A stretch of 64,000 nt of DNA from Chamaecrista fasciculata (lineage: Eukaryota > Streptophyta > Magnoliopsida > Fabales > Fabaceae). The stretch is taken from assembly GCA_003254925.1 (NCBI GenBank), contig QANZ01001212.1:105433-169432 (forward strand). The letters are read 5' to 3'. A program made the translations under genes and the position numbers. Of the stretch, positions 21,410 through 32,098 are shown piece after piece. The first letter of the stretch is position 1. Each line of letters starts with the position of its first letter. Under the pieces are notes generated by a model. It did not search any database. It was not told where the DNA came from and was given only the letters and a program-made list of their open reading frames with translations.

Positions 21410-21499
21410 GCACTTATCCAATAAACCTATTACATCAACAACATATGACCACGTGCTTAGAAATCCAACATTAGAGAAACAAGAAAAAGAGCTAGGGGG

Positions 21500-21667
21500 T
21501 CACATTCATAGGTTTTAACGATATATATGAGCTTTGTTAGTTTGTACATGAAACTTCCGTGAATTGGTTTATTATCTTTTAGCCTTTCTATATAAATGGT
21601 ACAGTGGCCTCATTAGTCATTACAAACTTATTATCAAGAATCACCATCATCTACAGAGGAAGTAACA
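21500..21667 (+). promoter_or_regulatory. Core promoter and leader of small-protein gene 3
   Basis: Shares AGTTTGTACATG, TTTTAGCCTTT, ACAAACTTATTATCA and CAAGAATCAC with the promoter of gene 2. A good TATA box TATATAAAT is at 21,589-21,597. The leader is short, about 45-50 bases. Confidence 0.65.
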
Positions 21668-21898
21668 ATGTCTATAGAAGCTATGGCAATGGCAGGCATG
21701 GATTATAAAGAATGTGCCATTAATTTCAAAGAGTGGGATCGCCAGCAGTCTCCTTTGTACTTGCAGGCTGAGAAAAGTGTGTGCAGAGAAGTGGAGAAGA
21801 AGAAAGGCATTGTGGATGAAGAATGCATGAAAGAGAAGCTCAAAGAATGGGCAAAAGCTGTTGCTTCAAAGCAAGAGTTTGTTATGCCATGTCAATAG
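21668..21898 (+). CDS. Small-protein family member 3
   Basis: A single-exon gene for 76 residues: MSIEAMAMAGMDYKECAI, then NFKEWDRQQSPLYLQAEKS, a Lys/Glu-rich linker, and CMKEKLKEWAKAVASKQEF, ending FVMPCQ. It is the best-preserved copy; the linker 'SPLYLQAE' parallels 'IPQAHLVADEE' of gene 1 and is missing from gene 2. Predicted amphipathic helix around the KLKEWAKAVAS signature; no transmembrane or signal segment. Function unknown. Promoter shared with gene 2 suggests similar regulation of the two. Confidence 0.78.
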   Translation: MSIEAMAMAGMDYKECAINFKEWDRQQSPLYLQAEKSVCREVEKKKGIVDEECMKEKLKEWAKAVASKQEFVMPCQ

Positions 21899-21977
21899 TG
21901 AGTGAGAAATGTACTAGTACTTACCTAGTAGCTAGTACGTATGTTAAAGGAAAAATGAGGTTTTGATAATCTGCATT

Positions 21978-22066
21978 ACTTTTATACAGTTTTCAAGAAA
22001 AGGTACAGCATAATAGTTGAAGGAGAAAACTTTTATACAGTTTTCAAGAAAAGGTACAGCATAATA
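21978..22066. repeat. Direct duplication, 51-bp period
   Basis: ACTTTTATACAGTTTTCAAG followed by AAAAGGTACAGCATAATA occurs at 21,978 and again at 22,029 without visible differences. It lies in the 3' UTR region of small-protein gene 3. Confidence 0.8.
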
Positions 22067-22195
22067 CTTTAAATTTGTCCTAAAATTACAATTTTTGTTA
22101 TAAATAATATTGTTTGTGAAAATCTACAATTGACTTTTGATATTCTACATGTACAGAAGTTTAAAATTTTTCCTATAATTGTGTTTAGCATCTTT

Positions 22196-22400
22196 TTTTT
22201 TGGTATAAGAAAGTTTAAGTGGGGGTAGGCTCCGGTATCCCACTAGGGTCAGGGCATACCTCCCGACCTCTATGAGGATTTACGAGAGGAATTTACAGAT
22301 CACCCACCAAATGAGGCCCTCACATCGATCAGAGGATTCGAACCCTCGCCCTTGTGGGGTAAGTCCCGAACCTTAACCAACTGAGCCACTCCTCATTGGC
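22196..22400 (-). mobile_element. tRNA-derived SINE, family A
   Basis: Read on the minus strand it has an A box TGGCTCAGTTGG, a B box GGTTCGAATCC, a GC-rich body ('GATGTGAGGGCCTCATTTGG', 'CATAGAGGTCGGGAGG') and a T-rich 3' tail on that strand's end. A 12-bp target-site duplication TTTAGCATCTTT flanks it exactly (22,184-22,195 and 22,401-22,412). The preserved TSD indicates a fairly recent insertion. Confidence 0.88.
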
Positions 22401-22439
22401 TTTAGCATCTTTAGTCCTTCACTTTATATATTGAATTAG

Positions 22440-22640
22440 GTATATTCTCTCTTTTCATATCCTTTTTAGTCTATAAATAGAGGTTTTAAGACTCATGTAA
22501 AGATTGAAAGAATCACTCTTTGCTCATATTTTTCTATCTACTTTGAATATTATCATTTCTTATATTTTAATATTTTATAACACGTGGTCAGAGTTAATTA
22601 TACTGAACCTCACGATCCTTAATTAAACTGAATCAACTCT
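22440..22640 (+). mobile_element. LTR-like remnant (fossil)
   Basis: The stretch has the look of the end of a plant retrotransposon LTR: a TATA-type 'CTATAAATAGAGG' at about 22,480, a T-rich transcribed part, and 'ACACGTGGTCAGAG' near 22,580, reminiscent of the LTR/primer-binding-site junction. No second LTR or coding region is present in the window. It is broken and old; assignment is tentative. Confidence 0.3.
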
Positions 22641-23218
22641 CAAACACTTGATTCGCGCACTTGGTGTTTCTACAAATAACGTCTTTGAGATTAAATAGTT
22701 AAAAAATACAGAAACACCAAATACATTTCTAATATCCGAATTAAACCATAATTTTGGGAATCAAAAATAAATTTTCTCTGTTTAAAATACAACTTCATAC
22801 ACTAGATGATAACTAAACACACGGTAAAAAAAAAAAAAAAACGAAGACAGTATAAAATCCCGGAAAATTTATGTATAAACTGCTGCTTACAAAAAGAAAA
22901 AATGCCATCCAACATCATAACAGTATATTCTCTGATAATCCTGAGATGATCTTCATCAATATTGGCAAATTGCATTACAAGTTTTATGTATTCTCAAAAT
23001 TGTTGACAAACAATATATATAATATATACAACAGAACAAAGACAGACCATCAACAAGCATATCATCTGCAGAACGTTCAAAGATTACAATGGTTTTTTTC
23101 TCTTGTTTACAGTTGGAATACAATAATTGTTGCATCTCTCACCAAGCTAAGATGTAAAAAAAGAAAATTGAGATACAACAGAAAGTATAAGCAATTCAAT
23201 TTTGTGAATCATCATCAC
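22640..23218. other. Intergenic and 3' UTR of the receptor kinase gene
   Basis: No elements recognised beyond an A homopolymer at 22,826-22,841. The right part is the likely 3' UTR of the minus-strand kinase gene. Confidence 0.5.
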
Positions 23219-26200
23219 CTATCTCCCACCAGACAACTCAATGGCATCTTGGTTATAAACTGAATCTTCACCCCAGTCAAACCTTCGTTGAAGTCTCTCA
23301 TATTCTTGCCTCCTAGTGACCTCCACATGTTGCCATTCTTCCCATCTTTCGGCAAGCCCTTCGCCTTCTAACATTCTAACAACCTCTGACATCGCTGGAC
23401 GATCCTCAGGCGAAGCTTGAGTGCAGAGTAATGCAACTTGTATCATCATCTCAACCTCTTGTATGTTGTAATTTTTATTAAGGTTGCAGTCAACAATATC
23501 ATCTAGACGTTTTTCCCGCTCTAGCTTCTTAACCTACAAATCAAGTAAAATTTGAGAAAATGAAATAATAAGTTAAAACTGAAAATGGTACATGGTCAGC
23601 TTTTAACATTGACAACATGAAGGCGAAGTGTAAACATCATCTCTCAATAAACCAGACAGTTCAGACTTCATTTATCATGTTGAGAAGGTTATTTGAAGCT
23701 AATGGTATATTCTCTAAAGATGTAAACCAAAATGTTAACTTAGTTTCATATTCACAAGCATGAAGGGGACAAATAAAACCATATCAAATAAAGAAATCTA
23801 AGTGATCGCATTGAGCTCCTATTAAATGAGACAAAATAACATGATTTCAAGAGAAAAATGCAAAATACCTTCCTCCCCTCCTCTTTAAGCTTAAAGGTCA
23901 TTTGCAAATGGTCCCTAAACTATCAAAATTGGTAATTGGGGCTGAAACTTTCACATTTCAGCAAATAGGTTCTCTAAACTGCACTTTTCACAGCAGTGGC
24001 CTTTCAACTTATGTATAGGGAATTTGAGGTGGCAAATAAATTAACTAGGTTAGGAGAAAATTAGAACAAAGGGACATATTTGCTAGAATGTGAAAGTTCA
24101 GAAATCTACATGCCCCTTTTGAAACTTCAGAGGTCTATTTGCAATTGCAAGTGAGCCAAAGCTCACAGGGTCTATTGGCCTCCTAAACATATCCATGACA
24201 AAATGAAGTATAATTTGTATAAACAACCATAGAATCCAAAGGCATGCAGAAATACCAAGCATAATAAAATAAGAAATAGAAACAAGTACAGACAATGAGA
24301 CCAATGACACTCACATGGTCAAGCAATAGCACATCATCTTCCTCTTCCAAACGTGAGAAGTCAATTGCCCGTTGGCCAGTAACAAGCTCCAAAAGCATAA
24401 TCCCATAACCAAAAACATCAGTCCTTTCGGAAGACTTCCCAGTGGACAGGTATTCAGGAGCTATGTGACCCATTGTTCCGCGAACTTGAGTTGTCACATT
24501 AGTTTTTCGAACATCAACTAACTTTGCCAAACCAAAGTCACCAACAACTGCCTCAAAATCTTCATCAAGTAATACATTAGCAGCCTTCACATCACGATGA
24601 ATAATCTTAGGATTGCAATGCTCATGAAGATATTCTAGGCCTCGGGCTGTGCCCAAAGCCACTCTTTTTCTTGTTGGCCAGTCTAAAACAGCTTCACCAG
24701 GTTTCAGTTCTGCATCAGTATTCATATAGTCAAATATAACAGGAAATTATTATATAATATTACAAGCTACACACATATAACTCAACTCCTACCAGAAAAG
24801 GATACACGATACTTAGGCTCACAAGGTATAAATATGATGATACTCCATGCTTTTCAAACGTAAAAACAGAAAGAATCTGAATATTTTAAATGGCACAGGC
24901 TCACATGTCATGCCAGCAAGGATACAGACACATATCAATCTGCAGCATTATTTTTTCAGTTCCCCATGTCTTTTATGAAGTTTTGAACAAGTCATAAAAA
25001 TGAGTAGTCATCATTTATAATAGTATCATAAATTCGCTCCATGATTTGCGTAGCTTAAAATAGTTATCCAAATAAAACCAAATAAGAACACAGGCAGGTG
25101 ACAGTTCACTATAGAATATCAAATTTAACGCAGCAAACCACAATGCCCATAAGTAGTAACTATATACCTCGTAGACGATAAGCCACACTTAAGTTCTGCA
25201 TGAAGGGATAAACTAAGAGGCGCTCAGTTGGAGTAGTACAGAATCCGATCAGCCGTAATAGGTTCCGATGGACAGCTACACTTATCATCTCAACTTCCCT
25301 CTGGAAAGCTGCATCTCCCCCAGGACTTTCATAATCAGTTAACCTTTTGACAGCAACTTTTGTGTTATCAGCAAGAACACCTTTGTAAACCTTTCCAAAG
25401 CCTCCCTGTCCTAGAACATTTTTCTCGCTGAAGTTGTCTGTGGCTATCTGCAGTTCTCTCCAAGCAAATCTTTTAAGCTGACCAAAAGCAATTCGGCGAT
25501 CAACTTCACCTGAGAATACAATAATTTTTAGAAAATAATAACACAAACTAAAAACTTTAAAGAGTTTCAGGGATTCAGATCCCATCAATCATAAATGTTT
25601 AGACAATATTTCGAATAGTTTTTATGCCAAAAGAAAACAATTTACCAAGTTATGACAAATAGAAGCATGACTGGGACAGTTTCAACCTAAAGTCTAAATG
25701 AAAAGATAATGGATCATTTGGAATCATTTGGATATAAAAGAGCAAGAGTAGAAGACACTGGAAGGACTAAAACTTAGGCTCAAGTGAGCACCACGTTACC
25801 GAACCAGATCAAAATTACATCCTCAAATTTACTATGACAAAATACTTCCACAGCTGAATATAAGAACCTCATTAATAAGATGTCATCTTGAGATTGAACA
25901 CAAAGGTAGGATTATCAACTAACGCATAGCTACAAACATATTTACATTACTGCTGACGTTTTGATAAAGAGGAGGCATGCACAATTACAGAGCACATACT
26001 AAAAGGGAACTCAAACCTGCAACATCTACAAAAACTTCACGCTTGTAGCCCTTGCGTCTGTTCTTACACCAGAAGAACAACAGACCAGCAAGAAAAATGA
26101 TAACTACTAAACCAACAATTATTCCAACTATAAGGCCAATTCTTGGCTTATGCAATGTACCTACAAGAGTAGAAAAAATAGCATTTAAATTTTCCAATGT

Positions 26201-28715
26201 AGAGGAATAGCTAACAATGTTGTACAAAACAAACAGAGCAAATAATTCAATCAAATAACCTTGATCTGAATTATCAGATGCACAGGGGTGACGATAATTC
26301 AAGCCACAATTCAAATTATTTCCAGTGAAACTGCAATAAGGAACAAGGTCAATTTAAGTGGAGATCAATGAATAAAAAATTCCTTAAGTAAAAATCTCAT
26401 GCATCCTGATACCAGATATTCTATCCAAAAAATTAGGAATACAAATTGATTTTATCCCTTAAAACTTCCATTTCTTCATATCACATTTAAGCATTAGACA
26501 GGAACAAGCAGTTCTTGGAGTCAAGAATATAGATATATCATTCCACAGTGTCTTAAATGCTGAACCAATACTAATTTACCATCCATACTTGTATTTAGGA
26601 ACGTTAAATAACTGCTCAGGAATCTGACCACTGAGATCATTTTCATCCAGAAGACTGCAAACATAAAAAAATCCATTTAATACTAAAATAATGAGAGATC
26701 CTCGTAGTATTTACCTGCAAAACTTTTAGAAACCATCATTTTAAGTATAAATAGATGCAATAAGTGGATAACTGTTTCTATGTTAAAAATATATATATAT
26801 ATTTCCACATACACATTGATCAAGCTTGAGATACCGGTAAGCGAATCAGGAAGAGTCCCAGTGAGATTGTTTTGACTCAAAGTCCTGGTAGTAGGATCAG
26901 AAACAGACTGTCAAAAATTACAACATGAAAACAGCTGCAATGTCTTACATCTAGGTTAACATTCTGAATGGAACATCACCGAAATTAATTGAAGATTTTG
27001 AGGAAGCTAACAGTCAATGAAAACGTTAGGGGCAAAAATAAGAAATTCCCATAACTGATGAAGTACCATACTTACAAGAATTGAAGCCTTTTAAGATTAC
27101 CAAGGGAAGATGGTATTTCACCAGTTAATCTATTGTTTTCCAAATCCAGCCTGATCAAGCTTGTCAGGTTTCCTAATTCTTCTGGTATGTCACCAGTGAT
27201 GCCATTCCCTTGCAATGAACTGCAAGATAACCATATAATATAAATCATAATTACACATAAAAATAGTGGTTGCTTCCTTCTTAAATAGTATCAATTGAAA
27301 AGAGAGGGAAGGGGGAGATTTCCCCAAAAACGTAACAGAAACCAAAGTGTAAAATATCATAACATCAAATTAAATGACAACACCACCTAAACCACCCACC
27401 AATGATCTAAAGGTAAGGTGATCTTGTTAAACTGAAAATCCTTAAATCAGGTATGAAAAATACCATCAAATATGAATGTGATATTGTTTTACATCATAAC
27501 AGTATCACTCCATGTATCAAAACTGATGAGACTAGTTACCAAAACAGTAGAAGACGAAGTGAAGAGGGATGCAAGAACAGTTTTTATACCACTAAAAAGC
27601 TGACGTTATCAAATAGATTTTGAATCATATAAAACTGAGGAGTGAAGTTCAAAAGGTAATATGGCTTTATACATGTGTGACCCATATTGTGTGTACGGTA
27701 TATATTAATAACTTACAGAGTTGTAAGACTTTTTAGAGCTCCTATTCTAGGGGTCAAGTATCCAGAGAATCCCATCATTGCTAGTGAACTGCAACGAAAC
27801 AATTTATATAGTTACACAGCACCATGCGGTCAAGATAAACTAGAGGGGAATATATAATCTAAATGTATAAAAGAAAAGAATCAACGAAGAGCCGCATAAG
27901 AACATCTTACACTTGAACAACATTGGAATTCTGGTCACAGTAAACACGGGACCAAGTACAAGGGTTGACTTGATTTTGATTCCAGTCAGTAAGCTGATTA
28001 GCTGAAGCATTCAATGACAACTTCAATGCAAATAGTGCATCACCTGAAGCAAATAAAGACATTATCAAGCTACTAGAACTAAAAGCCCAACATAACTAGA
28101 CCATTCAGAAAACGAGACAAGCAGATTTTTTTTTTTTCAAATAGATAACATTTCCCACTGCCTTAAGTCAATGTCTGGGAATTGCAAATTAACGTTTGGA
28201 ACAAAAGAGAACTAATTTTAGAAGACACAGATAAGCAAATGTTATCCGGTAATTACATAATTTGGAAACAACAGAAAAGGACAGATACAAGAATGTGTTT
28301 CACTTGATTATAATCCTTCATGAAAATTACAAGATCCAAAGTTTTCATCGATTCCAAATTAGAAAAAATTCCCTCCTGGTTTTGAAAAATTGATGAGCAA
28401 ATTTATAATAAAGTCTACTCCCTATGAAGCAAAATAGCAGAGTTTGATGACAAGATGATTATGGATGCAGAAAAGATAATAGAGCCATTACAAACATCTA
28501 ATTGTGGATATTTTGTGACATGCCAGGGATAAATGAAGTAGTATTCTGAAAATCAAAACTTCTGGTCTGCAGCTAAACTTTACATTGCCTACAGTTTTCT
28601 GAATGAGTTGAGCGCCCAACAAATCGCATATTGTACCTTGTATATCAGGTGAAACAAAAGAGCATAAGCAAGCCAACAGTAGAAGCACAATTATGAAGTC
28701 CATTTCCACAGGCAT
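23219..28715 (-). CDS. LRR receptor-like serine/threonine kinase, At5g10290/At5g65240 type (LRR-II)
   Basis: Plasma-membrane receptor kinase related to SERKs. Eleven coding exons, all with GT-AG borders and compatible phases: 28637-28715, 27911-28043, 27717-27788, 27076-27219, 26813-26884, 26589-26654, 26260-26330, 26017-26160, 25168-25509, 24315-24709, 23219-23533 (1833 nt, 610 residues). Order: signal peptide ([18 protein letters not shown]), Leu-zipper-like segment, [10 protein letters not shown] cap, about five LRRs each cut at 72-nt steps, TM helix ([17 protein letters not shown]), kinase with [35 protein letters not shown], and tail [12 protein letters not shown], the clade's signature end. 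All catalytic residues are intact. Start ATG is 28715 or 28703. A 5'-UTR intron is likely: acceptor near 28,737, non-coding exon about 29,764-29,940. Length equals the Arabidopsis proteins. Confidence 0.96.
23895..24147. mobile_element. Possible foldback MITE in a kinase-gene intron
   Basis: The left part 'TTGCAAATGGTCCCTAAACT..CTTTCACATTTCAGCAAATAGG' is complementary, with mismatches, to the right part ending 'GGTCTATTTGCAATTG'. It lies wholly in the last intron (23,534-24,314). No TSD could be read. Confidence 0.5.
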
Positions 28716-29452
28716 CAACCACTGGCACAATGTGCCTAAAAATCAATCAACATGTAAGCACTGTCCATCTCTGCAGAAACATCAAACTATTAAACTCTAG
28801 ACATCACATAAGAGCCAGAAAGATTTGCTAAACATTTAATTGACTTATCTATTTGCCTCTCCCTCGAATAAAAGGAGTGTGAGGAAGGTCATAATTTATC
28901 CTAATGGTTGGAAATTCTGATGCTAACAGCCCATTACGATAATAAAGCCTATATGTACTTCTTCATCTTAAAATGTAAAAGTAGAGAGTACTAAGGTCAT
29001 GGAAGCAGTCTCAACTCTCAAGACAACCAATTTAGTAAATTTACAATTCTAGTGGCTAGAGAAACGGAAATGATTGTTATCACCATACTATTCTCAAGAT
29101 AACCATTGAGCATTCAAATGTTCCATTCACAGAATCATGTAGATTTACTAATAATATAATTAAAGTTGAGAAGCGTGTAAGCATTTTTTAATGAACTTAA
29201 CAATTAGACAATTAAGAAAAGATAGCATAGTTGTCTCCACGGGCACATATGACAATACACTCACCAAAAAAATCTTCAAAAAAAAATTGCCAATGCAATT
29301 CTATGCAAAGACATCACGAGCTTCAGTGGTTCCAAGAAGTGCCAACAAAAAGAGGGGAAATCAAATCAAACAGTAGCGGTATGTTCAATTCACAAATTTT
29401 CTTGTCATGTCGCCAAGCCAAAGTAAGGGTAAAAGAAATAGAAAGAATATAC

Positions 29453-29490
<38 letters not shown>

Positions 29491-29763
29491 GCATACACGT
29501 ATCAGCCGAAACGTGGCTCAAAAACAAAGATTTAATATAATACTAACAAACACGATCCACTACCATCTACAAGAGAAAGCAAACAGGACTTAGAATCGGA
29601 ATCAAGTAGAAGAACAGTCTCCAGACCAGCGATAAAGTAGCGATAAAAAAAGAAACAAGAGAAAAAGCAAATGATTATCTGAACGCCTAAAGTTAGTACC
29701 CTTCCTTTACAAATGAACAAAAAAAAATATGACGGGAATAGTTGGAAGTATCAGAAAAGATAC
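28716..29763 (-). other. 5'-UTR intron of the receptor kinase gene
   Basis: Bounded by acceptor TTTTTAG|GCACATTG (exon start about 28,736) and donor GACCAG|GTATCT (exon end 29,764). It holds a compound TA/CA microsatellite at 29,451-29,491. Open frames inside are not supported. Confidence 0.6.
29451..29491. repeat. Compound (TA)n(CA)n microsatellite
   Basis: About 12 TA units run directly into about 8 CA units. Likely polymorphic in length. Confidence 0.9.
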
Positions 29764-29940
29764 CTGGTCTCGTTAAGAATCTGAAGAAGAAGAGAAGAAG
29801 AAGAATACAGAGAGAATGTTGAAAGCGAAGCCGCGAGTAGAGAAGAGAGACTGTGAAAAAGGGAAAAACGAAGGGTTTTTCAGAAAAAGAATTGAAGCTC
29901 ACAGACAAGTGGGTATGCCAGCAAATCTGAAACAGAAGCT
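29764..29940 (-). other. Non-coding first exon and promoter-proximal region of the kinase gene
   Basis: On the minus strand the interval is CT-rich (CTTCTTCTTCT), as many plant 5' leaders are, and ends with a donor GTATCT at 29,763. The transcription start is not defined. No other gene starts divergently here. Confidence 0.5.
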
Positions 29941-30262
29941 TCTGTTCCTTGAGTTCCTTCGTTTTCCTCTTCTCTTTCTCCCTTTCTTCCTTTCGTTCTT
30001 CTCTTTTTCTATTAGTAAATTAATCACATATATAATAGATTATAGTTTATATATTATTATCCATCTAATAATAATAGTTATTGTTATTGTTAATTAATAA
30101 ATAATAATGCGCTGCCGTTGGAAGCTTTTGTGTTGTAAAAGTCTAAATGAAAAGACGCAAGTAATTTCTATTGGCTATCTCTTACTGCGTGGACTCTGGT
30201 CTTGGATGGATTGGACTAAAGTGTATTATTGCATTTCTGCCATGTTTAACCGTTTTGGGAAA

Positions 30263-30812
30263 GGCGAAAGTTTTTTTTGGTCCCTCATATTTGCTCAAAG
30301 TTTTGTTTTGATCCCTCAAGTTTTTTTGTTCCGTTTTGATCCCTCATGTTTGCTCAAGGTTCCGTTTTGTCCCTCAAGTTTTTTTTGTTCTGTTTTGGTC
30401 CCTTATATTTGCTCAAAGTTTCATTTTAGTCCCTCAAGTTTCCAAAAAGTTCCATGGTTAGTCCTGACTCTTTTCTATCCACTTTTTTCATTAAAAAAAA
30501 TAACTAATTTTTATCTCCCAACAATTTCTTTCTTTTGTATTAAGGTCTTTCCCTTTTGTAAAAGAGCAAAATTGTTGGGAGATGAAAATTAGTTTTTATC
30601 CTATTTTTTAAAAGAAAAAGTGGATAGAAAATAGATCGGGACTAACGATGGAACTTTTTAGAAACTTGAACGACCAAAACAGAATGAAAAAAACTTGAGG
30701 GACCATAACGGAACTTTGAGCAAACATGAGAGATCAAAATGGAATGAAAAAAAGTTGAGGAACTAAAACAGAACTTTGAGCAAACATGAAGGACCAAAAT
30801 AGGACTTTGGCC
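30263..30812. mobile_element. Mutator-type foldback MITE ('GGTCCCTCA..TTTGCTCAAAG' arms)
   Basis: Each arm holds about four imperfect tandem modules of 'TTTTGGTCCCTCATATTTGC' type; the right arm is their inverse ('GCAAACATGAGGGACCAAAA'). The ends are GGCGAAAGT and ACTTTGGCC. An exact 9-bp duplication TTTGGGAAA flanks it (30,254-30,262 and 30,813-30,821). Open frames of up to 161 codons that cross it follow from the repeat modules and are not genes. Confidence 0.86.
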
Positions 30813-30821
30813 TTTGGGAAA

Positions 30822-31890
30822 TCCATTTCTTCTCTGTGGGTTGCTCGTTTTTCAATTTCTCAGTCCCACTCTTTCTTTACTCGTCCAGCTAGATCCAGTC
30901 AAAACTCAAAACTCACGTTTTCTTTTTCACGGTTAAAAAATTTATTTTACTGTCTTAATTTTATTTTGGTTCTAAAAATTAAACGTTTTTTAATATTCTA
31001 AAACAAATTTAAATGTAATTAAAATTAGACTTAAGCATATATTTTTTCCAAATATTTACATCAACTTTTAGTTTCAATTCATAAATTTATTTACTGACAA
31101 TTTTATATTTGGTCCATGTAGGAATAATTAATTAATTATTAATTATAATATTAATAAATATAGAAAATAATTAATACTTTTTCTATATATGGTCCTCATT
31201 AAAATCCCCTTGGGTCTATATTTGTTAGTTACTCAAAATATTAAGTGGTGATTGATTGAAAATTAATTTTATTGAGTAGGGAATATCTCCTTGATGGAAG
31301 GAAATAATCTCACTAAATCAGGCAAGAGGTTCCTAGTCAAATAGTGGTTATCAACCTAATTCCCATCATGAGAATGTCATTTTTTTTTTCAAATAATCTC
31401 ACATTAGCATAATCATGATGTTTGGGTTTGTTCTATGTTTCTTGATTTCTTTGTAATAAGAGTCATATATATATATATATATCTAATATTATATGGCTCC
31501 ACCCCCTTTCTGGTCGTCTATTTTTAAAACTATAGTCTATGAAATTAAAAATAAGAAAAAATTTACTATTTGGTCTCTCTTTCTTTACTAAGTTAACAAT
31601 TTAGTCCCTTATTTATTTTACATACATATTTGCGTGCCCGNTTTAATGACTAGGGATAGAACATAAAAAATATAAATAAAGCTTACAATTAAAATAACTA
31701 AAGATATATAATCAATGTTGTAAAAAAAGTTTTTCTTTACTAAAATTATCAACAGTTTAACAATCTCTAGTTATCAATCATATTGTAACTGTCTATTTTG
31801 AGTTTTTGATATTTTTTTTTTATGAAAATATTAGTTAACTCAAATTCATACTAATATGTCACAATTAACTTAATGATGAATTTTAATGTA
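30822..31890. other. Intergenic DNA
   Basis: AT-rich, with a TA microsatellite at 31,468-31,482 and one undetermined base at 31,641. The words 'TTTGGTCTCTC' and 'TTTAGTCCCTTA' near 31,570-31,610 hint at another eroded MITE cut at the undetermined base. No gene. Confidence 0.5.
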
Positions 31891-31901
31891 GTTAATAATT
31901 T

Positions 31902-32087
31902 TTTTTTTTTTGGTAGTTTCATGAGTCTTTCTCGCCTATTCGTGTAATGGTCTAAGTGAAAACTAATCTCATTCGGACAATAGAGACGAAACGATTGTGC
32001 CCTCCCAACAATCTCGTCTTTAAGGATCGAACATGAGTCATTTCATTTAGGGTGTAGCTCGCCAACCACTACACCAAATACTTGTTG
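31902..32087 (-). mobile_element. tRNA-derived SINE, family C, copy 1
   Basis: On the minus strand it begins 'AAGTATTTGGTGTAGTGGTTGG', with a B-box-like GTTCGATCC region and a body with 'TTGTTGGGAGGGCACAATCG', 'CATTACACGAATAGGCGAG' and an A tail. It matches family C copy 2 at 34,731. An 11-bp duplication GTTAATAATTT flanks it (31,891-31,901 and 32,088-32,098). Confidence 0.83.
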
Positions 32088-32098
32088 GTTAATAATTT

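Noticed and set aside
22330-22400. Possible tRNA gene on the minus strand
   Set aside because: tRNA-like head of a SINE with its own target-site duplication.
29816-30097. 93-codon plus-strand open frame
   Set aside because: Opposite the CT-rich leader of the receptor kinase gene; ends in hydrophobic low-complexity translation.
30107-30592. 161-codon plus-strand open frame
   Set aside because: Its length comes from repeated modules of the MITE arm; the translation is a Phe/Pro/Ser repeat.
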